From Batkoa obscura (Eukaryota > Entomophthoromycota > Entomophthoromycetes > Entomophthorales > Batkoaceae): a stretch of 64,000 nucleotides of DNA. Below, piece after piece: positions 1-12,407 of this stretch. Made by a program: the position numbers and the translations under genes. The notes beneath the pieces were generated by a model, which had not been told where the DNA came from, made no database searches, and saw nothing but the letters and a program-made list of their open reading frames with translations. The stretch covers positions 62,001 through 126,000 of the forward strand of contig JASVEC010000030.1 of the NCBI GenBank assembly GCA_030770535.1. The letters run 5' to 3'. The stretch's first letter is position 1, and the number at the start of each line of letters is the position of its first letter.

Positions 1-3000
1 AATATCCTTTCAAGTTCATTTACAATGGAATCAGTACCTGGGCTTTCACTCGAAGTTATGTTAGCTACCACCAATAGCTCTAAAGCAAAAAACATATGTA
101 ACTTTTTTAATGGTGAAGAATATAAAGTGATTTGTGTGCATAGTGTATTATAATCTGCATTTGATGAATATATTGAAGATACACTTAATGGGGGGCTTAA
201 AGCATTTGAAAACGATGTAGAATTAGCTGAAGTAGATGAATCTGAAACCGGAGATTGTGAACAAGAGGAAAGAGAAATCCTTGGTGAGTTGATAAAACTA
301 GCTTGATTTCCTTTTATTGGAGGGTATAATAAACTTGAATAAAGGCTTAAATAGGGGCCTTCGTTTGATTTAAGTTCAATATCATGATCTAAAGGTTCAA
401 ACTCAGTTACTAACTCATTAAACCATTTATCTGTATATCCAGGTTTAAATGCTGAAGAAAATTCACTTAATATTAAAGCAATAATACGAAGTCGCATAAT
501 CGAAGGGAAATTACAATCGGATGTATTCGCAAATGCATAAGCTTGATGCATACGTTTATCAATTGCTTCATCTTGGAATAAATCAAGTGAATCATTTGAA
601 GGATGAGTGACATGTGTTAACCTTAAACTAGAGATACCTGACAAATGTGAAGAAGAATGATTGGAATGAGAAAGTGTATCTAAATTTTTATCAAATAGAA
701 AACTTTCTTGTGTGTAACCATCCGAACACCATATATTGGATAATACTATTTGACTAAGTGCTTGTATTTTTAAACAATAGTATTGAAATCTTGTATCTCC
801 TGGAATAAAATCATGGATCCTTGATTTAATTAAATAATCTTCTACTTCATTCTTTTGATAATCTTCTAATGGGGAACCAAATGCTATCTCACCAATATGG
901 TCCCTATGTTTACCATACACCTTGGTAAGTCGGAATTGGGTATAAAATACAAATAATCGCAATGAACTTACTTTAGCTTCGCAATTGATAGTAGCTGCTC
1001 TAATTCTTCTTTCAAATTCTTGTGTAAAAGACATCCACACCTGTCTCTGTTTTGAGTAAGAATCTCTTACACTACGATTGCTTTCAAATGTGCTAGATAT
1101 ATTACGAATTAATCCGGAAAAATTATCTCTTGAATATTCTTCTGGTATTGTTAATAATAAATTTCTTGCATTTTGAAATGAAACCGATTCATTAATTCTA
1201 CCATAAAATCGTGACGATAACGATGCCATCTTGAGTGTTTCATCAATACCTCCTTCTCCATGATTGGTAAATACTGTTCCCTTTGAATAAAATCGTGCAC
1301 TTCCATTTTCATACATTGTTATTGCTTTTATCAAAGAAGTACTAACATTATGAACATCGGATGATGGCTCAGATTCATTTTGATTGACACTGCATGGCAT
1401 CATAAAATCCAATTTATGGAATGGTGTTATAGTAGCATCCCCATACTCTGTGCCTTTTTTAAAGCTAGAGGAATACGACACTTTAAATAAGACGGAATGA
1501 TTTGTTTTGACTTCTTTCAAGTCACTTACTAAAGGTTTCAATTTGCCTAAAATACTTTTAAAATAATTTTCAAGACTACTTAAACTATTCCTTGAAGTTT
1601 CTGATTTTGATTTTAGTTCTACTGAAAAAAACGTGTGTAACTCAATGATATCTTGTGATGTTACTAAAATGGTTGGAAATAAAGTAGAACTTGTGGGCGA
1701 CGGGGTTGGGCTGGATTCTATGGGCGTAAACGCATTATAAATAAAAGCTGTTACAAAATGTTAATAAGTTTAAAGTAATAAAAGTAAAATAAATTACAAG
1801 GAAGGTCAGGTAGAACCTGATCATTATTAGATGGTACTGAAAATAAGCCTACCACTTTTTCAACAAGATTACGAATGCGTGGATCCACATTTAAAGATCT
1901 CCTATTCCTTAAACTGATTAAAAAAGCATTATAAAATTTACAAATTAATTTACCATCCAGGAACAGCGCTTGTAACTGTGGTAATATACCTATAAAGTCT
2001 TTGATGAATTTGATACAATATTTTTTGTCTCCTCCTTTCTGATATGTAATAATCTTCACACATTCCAAATAACTAAATGTTATAAATATATTTATTAACT
2101 GATATTAATAATATCTTACCTCTGGATAGCATATGACCTTTCCAAAAAAACGATAAAAAAAGAACTTTAACATGACTTGAATCGACGCATAATAATGAAA
2201 TTGACTTGGAAGTTCCGAAAGTATTGCATGATTTAAATGTATTAGACAAGGTGGGATATATTGATCTAGTATCGATAGCAACTCAAAACAAGCAGAATCT
2301 AAAAACTTATCGACTTCGGCAGGATTAGGTTGATTATAAGGGGTAGAGAAGTGAGAATTTGCGCTTTGGTGCATAGTAAACATATTTTGAGAAAAGGATT
2401 GGGATCTTCTTCTTCCTGAAATATTAGTACGACTTAACTCTTCTTCTGGATATAATTTTAATATTTCTTCTCCTTGATTTAGTACTTTTAGTAACACTAA
2501 TTCCAAAGACCCTTTTGATGTCCAATTATGTACCTTCAAATACCTTTCCAATATCCCCATAATAAACTGTTCTCCTTTTCTTTCCTTAATCAGGGATATT
2601 ATTATTGTTTTCCATAAATTCATCCTTTGAAAATATTCCTGCTCAAAAAGCGGCGAGTCAAATAAGCCATACAAAAAAATATCCGGTATAGTTGATGCAC
2701 TTTCAAATGGTACTCTAGGTTTGACTAAGTCAAACAGCTTATCTGAGCATAAATTGGTAAAATATGGCGCAATAATGTCCGAGTGGGACCTAATAAAAGT
2801 AATAAATTGCTGTATCAAAACATTATTTTTCTGGCTGAGTTCATCAAGCAAACAAAGCTTTAGTGTTGGGTCACATAGCCTTTGGTCCACCAATTTAAAC
2901 TGTAAATTTTGAAATACTTCCTTATAAAACGCATAAAAACTGCTTGTATCCTCTTCCTTTTTAATCAAATCATGTAGCACTTCAATCAAGTCTTGATAAA

Positions 3001-3250
3001 TGTAAAACTCCCTTAAAGATACTTTGAGTGCTTTCAACTGTAGTAACAACCTTGAAATCTCTTTTGACTCTTCCAATTTTTGATGCTTTTCCGTTAGTAA
3101 TAACTCTTTTAACTCATTCAATGTTGATATCTTTGAGTCTCTTATTAACAATGTTGATGGGTACGATGTAGAGCCTCTGGTATTAATTGTCAATTTAGTG
3201 CTGGTGGTATACGAGTTTTTACCCGTTTTATTGGACAAAATGGAAGACAT
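1..3250 (-). CDS. Large RasGAP-domain-like protein, 3' end beyond window
   Basis: Four exons can be read on the minus strand: 2120-3250, 1954-2072, 1798-1913 and 1-1747, the last running off the left edge. The introns are 47, 40 and 50 nt with GT-AG ends, and the phases agree. The start ATG at 3250 opens with MSSILSNKTGK. About 900 or more residues are in the window. Residues around 345-420 read FFFYRFFGKVICYPELFGM followed by RQKILYQIHQRLYR, which resembles the C-terminal core of RasGAP-type domains in large fungal GAP proteins (GAPVD1-like). I see no clear arginine-finger segment. The last exon is Ser/Thr-rich, charged and probably partly disordered. The role in Ras/Rab GTPase regulation is inferred from this resemblance only. 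That the gene is real is well supported by the splice phases. Confidence 0.6.
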
Positions 3251-4729
3251 TTAAAATTGTTTATAAGTTAGTAAATGGTTGGCATAAATCGAAGAAAGTT
3301 TCAGTTGAATTGAAACTTTGCTATTGAGCTCCTCGTACTACTTAATAACCAAACTTGCAATTTAGAAAAAATAGTTTCTTAGTTTAATTTCTGTTTTCTT
3401 AAAGAATCGCTGCTCAATTTTTCATTCCCAATTGAATCAATTGCTTGTTTTGGCAAGTCTTTTCAAATTTCTGGCTGGAGAAATTAAATGAGTACAATGC
3501 TAATTGAAAATATGATTCGTAGTTAAAAAGAAAGTTCTATTTGGAAAGTTGATAAAGTGTATAAATAAAGATTGTTTTTTATTAAAGAACTGTAATTCAG
3601 AAATATAAAAAACACTAGAATTTATTAATAAAATAAAACATTTTATTAGTTTGATTTTAAAATATATTTAATATTAAGCCTAAAAGGTTAATTATATAAT
3701 TATCTAGATCAAAACACAAATCCTCTTTTTGATTTATTTTTTAAGAATCATTAGTCAACTAAACATAGGTGAATTCAAACCAATCAAACCTCTACCCTTT
3801 TTTAGGAGTTGTCTTTCTTTTTATGTGAAACACTACCACCATATATTAGATGTTGTAATAAATAAATGAATGGATGAAGTAAAAACCAGGTCTAAGTCTA
3901 AATTCTATTCTTTCATATTTTTAAATTGTTCAACGGATATTAATTTTATAAACTAATGTTTTAATTATGATATCTCTTATTACATCATAGAATCGAAGGG
4001 TGGAGGATGATGTGAGTTTAAGTGGCTTTTAAAGCTAATTCATAAATGGAACTTTTATTTGGAATTTTATTCATTTAAAGTTGTAAAGTTATAAATGTTT
4101 AAATAGTGATTTTTTATATTCTTTTGTAAAAAGTTAAAAGGTTAAATAGGTTGTGTTTATTTATTTAAAAACGGCAGATTTTAACATGAAGTATTATTGT
4201 TATTAATAAGCTTGAATTTCATTTTTTAGAATCTACTATTCTAAAAATATTAAAATATTGAACGTTACAGCCATTGTGTTACAAAAACGAAAAATATTAA
4301 AGCAAACGAAAAGGAATATCTTGGTAAATCATTACAGAGGTTTTGTAAACCAAATTAAATAATATTATATATTTAGTTAAATGCAGAAACAAACTTTATC
4401 ATAGAATTTAAAGTTTGAACGTTGATTAAATTTCAGGGATAAAAGCTTAAATAAATAATGGATTTCATTTAGTTAAATTAATAATTAGCCTCAAAAAATT
4501 ATACTCAATTAATGAGAATAATAAGTTAATATGAAACAACTTTACCCAGATTATTATTTAAAACTTTATTAGAATTAAATATAAAGAATAGAGCTTACAG
4601 ACAAAAAGTAGTAACTAAAACACGAAAATATCACTATAAATAACAATTTATACTTTAAAGATTATTTTATTATTTAAATGATAAATGTAACCCGTTGTCT
4701 CAATTTAAAAATATACAAGTAACAACAGA
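3251..4729. other. Intergenic, no gene seen
   Basis: About 1.5 kb of very AT-rich sequence between the 5' end of the RasGAP-like gene and the 3' end of the flippase gene. I see no open frame with coding character, no tRNA and no copy of the ~100-bp repeat family. It presumably contains the promoter of the RasGAP-like gene and the flippase 3' UTR. Confidence 0.5.
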
Positions 4730-7700
4730 TTATCCTTGAGGTTTAATTCTAGTAGTATCATATGATCGAACCACTTCCGTTTGTCCAGATTCATTTTGCG
4801 AAAATGCAAACCCTCTACCTTTACGCATCCTCTGGATCATACGTACCTTATGTACTGCCTTACGGAATCTTTCCATTCTGGGTCGATAATCCGGTATATT
4901 AAATTTCTGAATCTCTTGTACAATATGGTATGATCTAGGGCGCCACATACGTTGGATACTAAATTAAGTTAATAAATTTAAAAAAAAAGTAATATAAACT
5001 TACTATTTCCAGAAATAATCTCTTGATAAACATATGCATGGAATAATAAGAATGGTCATCCAAAAGTATCCAGAACTAAAAATTATAGGTACCAATCCAT
5101 TGTATTCATTAGCCAAGTTAACTCTAGGTGCTACTGACCCATAGATACTAAACACGATAAACCAAATAATTAATGAGCCTGGAATGGCCATGACGGTATA
5201 CTTGGTCCAATTGCTATTTGAGTTAATTAGTTATTTAATTAATAAATAAAGGCTTATAATTACTCTGTTAACAATGCAGCTTTACAAAGCACTGTTACCA
5301 ACACTGTAGAGTAAATGGTAACACCCATATATTCATATCCTCCCATATAACCAATGCCAAACAGTGGTATACCTGTGTTGAAAGAAAGCACAATTACGAA
5401 AAACAAGATCTAAAAGGGGTTGATTAATAAATGATAAATAATAATAATAATATGTAATACTATTGAATGAATGATAGCATTGATTGTTGATCCCCAGAAC
5501 GTTTTAACATTGAAAATTAATTTTTTTTGTCCAATTTTATACATTTCCGGATAACGATCCAACATCCTAGCTGACACATGTTGATCAAAGATACCAATCA
5601 TTAAAGGTGGGAATACGGTGAATAAAACATTGTAAAATGTACTCGTCCATGATTCATAAACAGTTTGTCCTGAAAAAGCATTAAAAAAGGTAAAGAAAAA
5701 TTGGGTCATATTAAGACAAATATTCTTATAAAATGAAAACAAAATAAGTCGACTCAATCGTTGGTATGACCATGCTCCATGTACTAATAATAACTTCCTA
5801 AGGAATCGAAATTGTGAAATAGCAAAATCTGATGATCGAGCTGCTTGAAGCCCTTCCATCCCGTTAATTCCAACACCCACGTGGGCTGCTTGGATCATAC
5901 TTACATCATTAGCACCATCACCTATAGCTAGGGTGATAGCAGACGATTTCTTTTTTACAAGTTTGACTATCAAAGCTTTTTGTAATGGAGAAACACGACA
6001 ACAAACGACAGCTTTGCATTTGGTTGCTAAATCATAAAACAAAGCTTCACATTCATTGCTCAATGCAAAATTAAGCGTTTTTCCATCAATAATAAGCGCT
6101 AAAGATTCAACCCCGGCATCCCTTGCAGCGCCACTTTGTAAAGCATCCAGTTTTTTTTCAAGTAAACGTCTAAGTCCATCAGAGGTGTCTTCATTACAAA
6201 CAACCAAAGTCATATCCTCCTGTAATAGTTTACAAGAGAATCCTATATTAATTGCTGTCTCTTGACGATCTCCAGTTAAAACCCAAATCTTAATTCCTGC
6301 CTGCGCAAGTGTAAAAATTGTTTCAGGCACTCCATCTTGTAATTTATCTTCAATCGCAGTTGCCCCAATTAATATCAAATCTTTTTCTATTAATTCTGCT
6401 GCTTTGTCCAATTCTTCCCCTCGATTATCTAATGTAGTGGCTGCTCTATCAAATACTTTACACCATTCTTGATATTCATCTTCATCAAGTTCGCGTACTG
6501 CCATACATAAAGTTCGTAATCCATCACAAGCATAGTCTTCTAACTGTCTTAAAGTAGTATCAATTATCTTTGAAGATGAACTTTCCTTTGCCAATCTTTC
6601 TAAAATTACGGTATCTGCTCCTTTTACATATAATTTAAGAGTTCCATCTGGACATCTGAAGATAGCTGACATACGCTTACGAGTTGAGTTAAATTCACAA
6701 ACGTTTAAAAGTTGATATTCCAACGATTCTCCGTTTCTTTCAATTGTGACTGATTTGGGCCTTCTAGTAGTAAAAACATAACCTAACGTGGCTGCTCCCT
6801 CAACAAGGGCACCTTCATCTGGGGAAGCTGCTTGATAGATAAAAGCTAAAATAATTAGTTTAATCCTTTAATTTATTTAAAAAAACTTACTTCCATCTGG
6901 TTTCTTTTCAGGAATTACAGTATGACAAATCGACAAAAGTACAAAAAAATCGTCAATAAATCTACCTTGAGGAGTATTGTTAACCACTTCTGATTTTAAT
7001 GTTTCAAAATCATATTTTGCAATATCTTCATCGTTTCCAAGTTTAATTTTGCCAGGTTCTACTTTTTCTACATAAGGGATGCCATTGATTATACACTCTT
7101 TGAACTCCATGATATTACATGTTAATGTACCAGTTTTATCCGAAAATATATACTCAATCTATGATTTTTATATTAAAAATGATTTAAGGACTATAAAAAA
7201 GCTTACTTGTCCTAACTCTTCAACTAAGGAAGAAGTTCTTGCCAATGCTGGTGTATCTGATTTTGCATAATACATATCTAGATCTGAATTGATAAGCTCA
7301 GACTGTTGAAATTTTACCACTTCAATAGTAACGATAAGTCTAAAAACAGTTTGATAAAAGAATGTGTTTAAAGTATATAGACTTACGAAATGGGAATTAA
7401 ATTATTTAACAAAATAATAAATGTCAAAATATTCCTTCCAAAATTGGCCCAATTTTGTGAGGCTGTATTTGCTTGAAGTAGATAGCCCATCTGAGAACTT
7501 TTAGTATACTAAAAAAGTATTAATTTAAGTTTTCTAAATTGGAATTATTTTTCCTACTGCATAGTAAAGATTCATTGACGAACAAAACAAAGCCATAACC
7601 AATAAGATAATAAAAAGATATGCAATTTGAGTGTTTGTCATTCTAACCATATTTGTAATCTTAATAGGAGCTGAAGAAGCATTACGCATAAGTTTGGTGT

Positions 7701-8870
7701 CATGCCCAGTGAAAATAACAGCTGCATAAACCCAATCTGTATTTCTTAACATTGCACCCTAAAAAATAGCATTAAAATTAATCAAACCTTTATACTATTA
7801 ATAAATACCCTTAATAAAATTTGAGTAGGATCTAAAGGTAGTTGTTTTTCGGTCCCATTAATATTCATAATTAATGTTCCGGTATAAGTATATAAACTAT
7901 CATTTGGGCCTTCGGATTTAATCATCCCTATTAAATAAATCTGAATTATATTCTCTATTAACAAACGGACTTAATTACCTTTTAAACTAGCAATTTGAGA
8001 GGGAGAGATTAAATCGGAAGTTTCTGAAAGCGCTTGTTTCACTTTTAAATTTGTTTCACTATTAAAAATTAATTTTGCAAAAAAAAACAATTCATGTAAA
8101 AACAAACCCGTCTAAATTGGAAGTTTCAATATAACATAGACCTTCTGGTTCAGAGCTTGAAAGTAAAAGTAAATCTGAAGGAAAATTTTCAAAATTTTCT
8201 ATCCTAACAATATCGCCCACCTTAATTTCGCTCCATGAGAGCTCTTCAAACACTTCATTCCTTAATACCTTTGTTTTGCGGGAATTGGTTTCATGATCCG
8301 ACTTATGTCTTTTATAATCCTCAATGACTTCTTTGATACCTGTAAAAAATAAGACCACGCACAGCGGCACTATCGTACTGTATTTATTTGTTGGTGAAAT
8401 ATCTGGTATTAACTAAACTTTGTATTAGTTTCAAATTTTAAATTTGGCTTTAAATTTACCTGAATAATTGAAGTAAATAAGAAGAAAATATTAGCATAAT
8501 TTGAAAACTGCTCAAATAAAAACTTTGGTAAAAAAGTCAATATATTATACTTTGATGTTGCTATTGAATTCTTCAAAAAACCACTATTCATACTTCCATT
8601 ATTTAAATAAATGTCTCTAGGTATACTAGGCCTTGGTCGATTAGCCAAATCCTTTAACGTCTGTATCATACCACTAAACATGCTTTTGCTTGGTTTCTCA
8701 TTTTTATATTCTTGTTCCGTATTGTTAATACCTCTATCATTGATAAGGTTTGTTGCTGACATCTCATATCCTTGATTTTCTACCGAACGTGAATTCCTTG
8801 AACCATCGGTATTGGTTGTGAATTCAGAAGACATGGAGGGGTGTTTGACGTTTAAATTATTTCTTGCCAT
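4730..8870 (-). CDS. P4-type ATPase, Drs2-like phospholipid flippase
   Basis: A multi-exon gene (roughly ten short introns) coding for about 1200 residues. In order it shows the N-terminal P4 signature [19 protein letters not shown], the actuator motif DGET (split by an intron near 8.05-8.11 kb), the PISL motif of the fourth membrane segment, the phosphorylation site DKTGTLT near 7.13 kb, nucleotide-binding PDEGALVEG and KGAD, and the hinge [11 protein letters not shown]. The C-terminal membrane segments follow. The tail motif RGFAFSQ followed by YDTT is characteristic of the Drs2/ATP8A branch, which flips phosphatidylserine and phosphatidylethanolamine to the cytosolic leaflet in the trans-Golgi with a Cdc50 partner. 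The first in-frame ATG is at 8870. The frame stays open about 20 codons further upstream (to about 8930) without an ATG, so a short upstream exon, even a split start codon, is likely. Confidence 0.93.
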
Positions 8871-9905
8871 ATTTCCAGTGTTTGCACTGGAAGCACTCAA
8901 GTCGTCAAAATCAGATTGAAAAGGATTCACTTTGAAAAATTAGTGGATTTAAAAGTTAGAGTTGGAATCCTAATATAGCTTAATAGTTCTCAATCCTTTA
9001 ATTTAAAGGGAATGTTAAGCCACTTAAAATAGGTTTTACTTGCTTGTCTACCAAGAAATAATCGTTTGGCGGTTGGACTTGAGTAGCCAATCATTATAGC
9101 CATTTTAAACGATTTTTCTGCTTCATAAATAATTTCACCGTACCTTGGGTTTTCTAATTTCTTTGTTATCAAATATTAGCAGCAATAGCAGAGCATTTTT
9201 CTATATTTGGTAAGCACAATGCTTTTTTATTGATTATGCTTAAGAAATATATTAATTTGTTATTTAACCCTCTCAGTTACGAAAATAAATACAATATTGT
9301 TAGATAAAACCAGATAAAATATGTTTGTTTTTATTTATCTATTGAACAATAATAAATGTTATCAAGCAGGTATCGCTCTTAAAGATTACAAAGCTCATTC
9401 GCCTTTGTTTAGAAAATGATTTTTAATATTAATAATATATTTACTGTTAGTATCTAAATTAGATTTTAAATATAATTATAGTAAGATTAAATTAGAAAGG
9501 GTAGAAAAAACCATCTATATTGATAACATGTTACAAATTATAAATTTGTAAGTATTCCCATTATTTATAGCTTTAACAATAATAAAATCTTATATAATTT
9601 AGATTGTAGCTTAAAAAGGTAACTAATTTTAAATAATTTTACAAAAATTTCCTTTTTGCTATGAAAATGGATATCAATATTGAAATAAAAATAAGCTATT
9701 TTATTTAGCAATATAAATTAAAGCTTTCGGAATTAATAATAGGGATAAATATTGTGTCTAAGTGTATGCTCTAGCATTCACATTATTAAAAATAAGTTTA
9801 ATTCTAAATCTTAAAGATTAAAGGTCCCATTTTTAAAAACTGATCCAAATTAAATAAAAAATTATAGCAGAGTTTATAATTTACAAGATTGTTTTAATAT
9901 AAAAA
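8871..9905. other. Intergenic, divergent promoter region; possible leader exon of flippase
   Basis: The stretch next to the flippase (8871-8930) continues its frame and looks coding, with NPFQSDFDDL-like acidic sequence but no ATG. An acceptor-like AG lies just upstream of 8930. A 60-codon frame at 8990-9172 (minus) lacks an ATG start and resembles no family I know. It is either chance or a decayed exon. The rest to 9905 is AT-rich and should contain the mL54 promoter. Confidence 0.4.
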
Positions 9906-10299
9906 ATGAGTTTATTTAAACACGGTCTCTATAGAGTGAAAACAACAGAAATAACAAGGGGAGTATTTAATTTAAGAAGGTTACAAAGCAATAAAACTGA
10001 AGCCACTACAAATGAAGGTAATTTCATCACAATTAAATAATAATTAATTGGATAATTAATATTTAGTAGAAAAAAATGTCAGACCAGCATCTTCAGTGCC
10101 ACATGGAACCGTACTCAAAGGAATAAATTTTATGAAGGGAAAGAGCGATCCTATGGCTAAAGACGATAATGAATATCCAGAATGGTTATGGACACTTTTA
10201 GATGCCAAAGTTAAAAATGATGATGTCTTTTCAAGAGAATATCAACGTAAAGTTAACAAGGATGCTATTAAAGCTAAGAACTTTTTAAAGAAACGTTAA
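9906..10299 (+). CDS. MRPL37: Mitochondrial large-subunit ribosomal protein mL54 (yeast MRPL37 type)
   Basis: Two exons (9906-10017 and 10067-10299) with a 49-nt GT-AG intron give about 114 residues. The N-terminus is basic and rich in Arg, Lys and hydrophobics (MSLFKHGLYRVKTTEITRG), as expected for a mitochondrial import presequence. The core carries the family hallmarks GTVLKGINFMKGKSDP and EYPEWLWTLLD, followed by a Lys/Arg-rich C-terminus ending AKNFLKKR. This matches mL54 in length and motif order. It acts in the mitochondrial ribosome. It lies divergently to the flippase and converges with TAF13, with 167 bp between the two stop codons. Confidence 0.93.
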
Positions 10300-10466
10300 T
10301 AGTATTTATAAAAGAGAAAAAGAATAAAGTTTTCATTAGAATTAAACTTAAATTTCATTTAAATATTTTGAAACAGTTATAGATTTCAACAAGTTATTAC
10401 AATCTTTATTTAAATAAACCACGCTACTCATTCAATTTAAATATTAAAATAATTAACATTAACCTA

Positions 10467-10837
10467 TCAATCTTTAACCTCTTCTTGATCAAATAACATT
10501 TTAGCTCTACTGATCACTTCATTCATGTACAATAACTCCTCAATACGTGCCAATTTTTTATCATCATTATTCAAGGCTTTTTTAAAGTCATCCAATTTTA
10601 AGCGTCTATTTTCTTTGTTTGAAAAGTCACACGCTTTGGAGCACACATCAAATAAAAAATCCATTAATATCCCTTCCATCACTTCTACACTTTCTTGTAA
10701 TGGATATTCTACATCTCCACCACCATACATTAGAGTGGGTACTAAAGAAATAAGCCTTATTATGCGATTATTTTTATATTGAATAATTAATTACTCTCTT
10801 TTCCAAAATGTAATCTTTTTGGTTGTCGGTTGTCCAT
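10467..10837 (-). CDS. TAF13: TFIID subunit TAF13 (histone-fold)
   Basis: Two exons, 10795-10837 and 10467-10741, with a 53-nt intron. Joined, they give about 105 residues starting MDNRQPKRLHFGKEIPTLMYGGGD. The LMYGxGD motif, the following helix EVMEGILMDFLFDVC and the segment RRLKLDDFKKALNND are typical of the TAF13/Spt3-like histone fold that pairs with TAF11 in TFIID. The short upstream exon was chosen because it supplies an ATG in phase and restores the normal N-terminus of the family. The protein is nuclear and acts in RNA polymerase II preinitiation. Function follows from the family; the gene structure is read directly. Confidence 0.9.
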
Positions 10838-12407
10838 TAGTTTTTTGATTAAAAAATTAAAGTTTGGAAGATTTTTTACTTTTTTTAACTGAGAATGTTT
10901 TTTTGTCACTAATAAATATAGATTCAATTTGTGTTTGATCAGGATAGAAATTTAATCTCTAATAAGGATTTGAAAATGATTTTAGAAAAAAAAGAGAAAT
11001 ATTCATTGTTGAAGATTATAAATGTCAATGAAATCTCTATGAGCTTATCCATGTTAACATTGGAACCTTTCTTGGTACGTTATAAATTGTCTCATGTATA
11101 TCTGGTATAACTGATATAATAAAGGATAAAGAAGTAGTAAGCTTATAGTTTATACTTGAATCACTAATATTTAGATATGTATTTTTGTGTTTAAGAATTA
11201 CTAACAATTTTTCCGCCCAAATAGGGCTTAAAAATGGAAAAAGTAATGAAACCAAAAACACTCCCATATAATATTGTAATATTGTATACTTAAGAAGCAC
11301 TACTTTGATCCCAAGATATAGTTTTAAATATGAAGGATAACTCTAGTCGTAATTTTAATCTTGAATTCCTCAATTATAGTCTAGTTCTATTATTTTGTTC
11401 CACGTTTATTCTTGTATATCTATTAGAGTTGTAATCATATAAATATTTAACGTATTCATGTAAAAGTTACAGCTAAATGGTTCTAATATAATAACACCTG
11501 TCAAATAATGAAATTTAAAACAACGCTATTTCTTATTTGGGAAAATCAGTCAATTTAGTAAAACCAATTTATCGTATTTGGCATTCTTTGTTATCAACTA
11601 GCTAATACTATAGTTTTATTCGATGTAAGATATCAAGATATACTGATTAAACCGAGAATATACGTAACTCTTGGAACAGCCTTAAAAATAGGTCAATAAC
11701 TTAACACAAAGGCTGGTTTATAATATTAGTAAGAGTCATAAAGCTATACAATAGTCACAACATAGCTAGTTAGGAGTTATTTGGATACATTTTAGAGGAC
11801 TGTTTAAAACAATTTATCAGAAAATATGATAAATGTATATATCAAAAGGTCAACTTGTATTTTGAAGCATATTTACCACTATAAATTGGACTATAAAATC
11901 GATTTTTTTGTAAGAGTCCCAGGTTTAAAAGCAAATCCATCAAATATTTTTAAAGTTAATCCATGTTCTCATAGCTCACAACAATACGGTCTACTTTTTA
12001 GATAAATTGTGTTGTTATCAAAATAAAGCCCTTCTACTTAGAGCAAGTAAGAAAAGCATAATATTAAGCAGGTTTGTTTTGGATGCAAAACTTTTACAAA
12101 ATTACTTTTTTCTATAATTCGATAGCTGTAGTTGAAAATTAGATCTGAAATGTTATTTTTGACTGGTTTCAAGTGGTAATAATGATAAAGATTAACAACT
12201 TTAAATTTAATACTTTAGATTTCTCCATTGTTATATAAAGCTCTGGTATTCTTATATTGCACTTTTAGCATAAAACCCAGTATTTTACTAATTGTATTAT
12301 TATCCTATTTCAAACGTTCTATGTTTATTTATTACCAATTCATGTTAGAAAAAATGTGTAGTATTATTATAAAATGTTTTATTAATTAAAAGAAACTGCA
12401 AATGAAT
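10838..12407. other. Intergenic with one MITE copy inside a degenerate inverted repeat
   Basis: About 1.6 kb without a convincing gene. It contains a ~95-bp MITE copy (11174-11268). The flanks of this copy, about 11075-11170 and 11270-11345, are weakly inverted copies of each other. An 87-codon frame that crosses the MITE (11037-11300, minus) is judged spurious. Otherwise it is AT-rich with nothing recognisable. Confidence 0.5.
11174..11268 (+). mobile_element. ~100-bp MITE, copy 1
   Basis: Matches the family core (GTATTTTTGTGTTTAAGAAT, then ATAGGGCTTAAAAATGGAAA) and ends CTCCCATA. The left terminus is degraded (TATGTATT instead of GGGGATGT). Confidence 0.8.

Noticed and set aside
8990-9172. 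60-codon frame upstream of the flippase
   Set aside because: It has no ATG at its start, no family resemblance and no clear splice link; kept only as a remark in the intergenic entry.
11037-11300. 87-codon open frame on the minus strand
   Set aside because: It reads straight through MITE copy 1 and AT-rich flanks, has no recognisable motif and no splice context; similar frames arise wherever this MITE lies.
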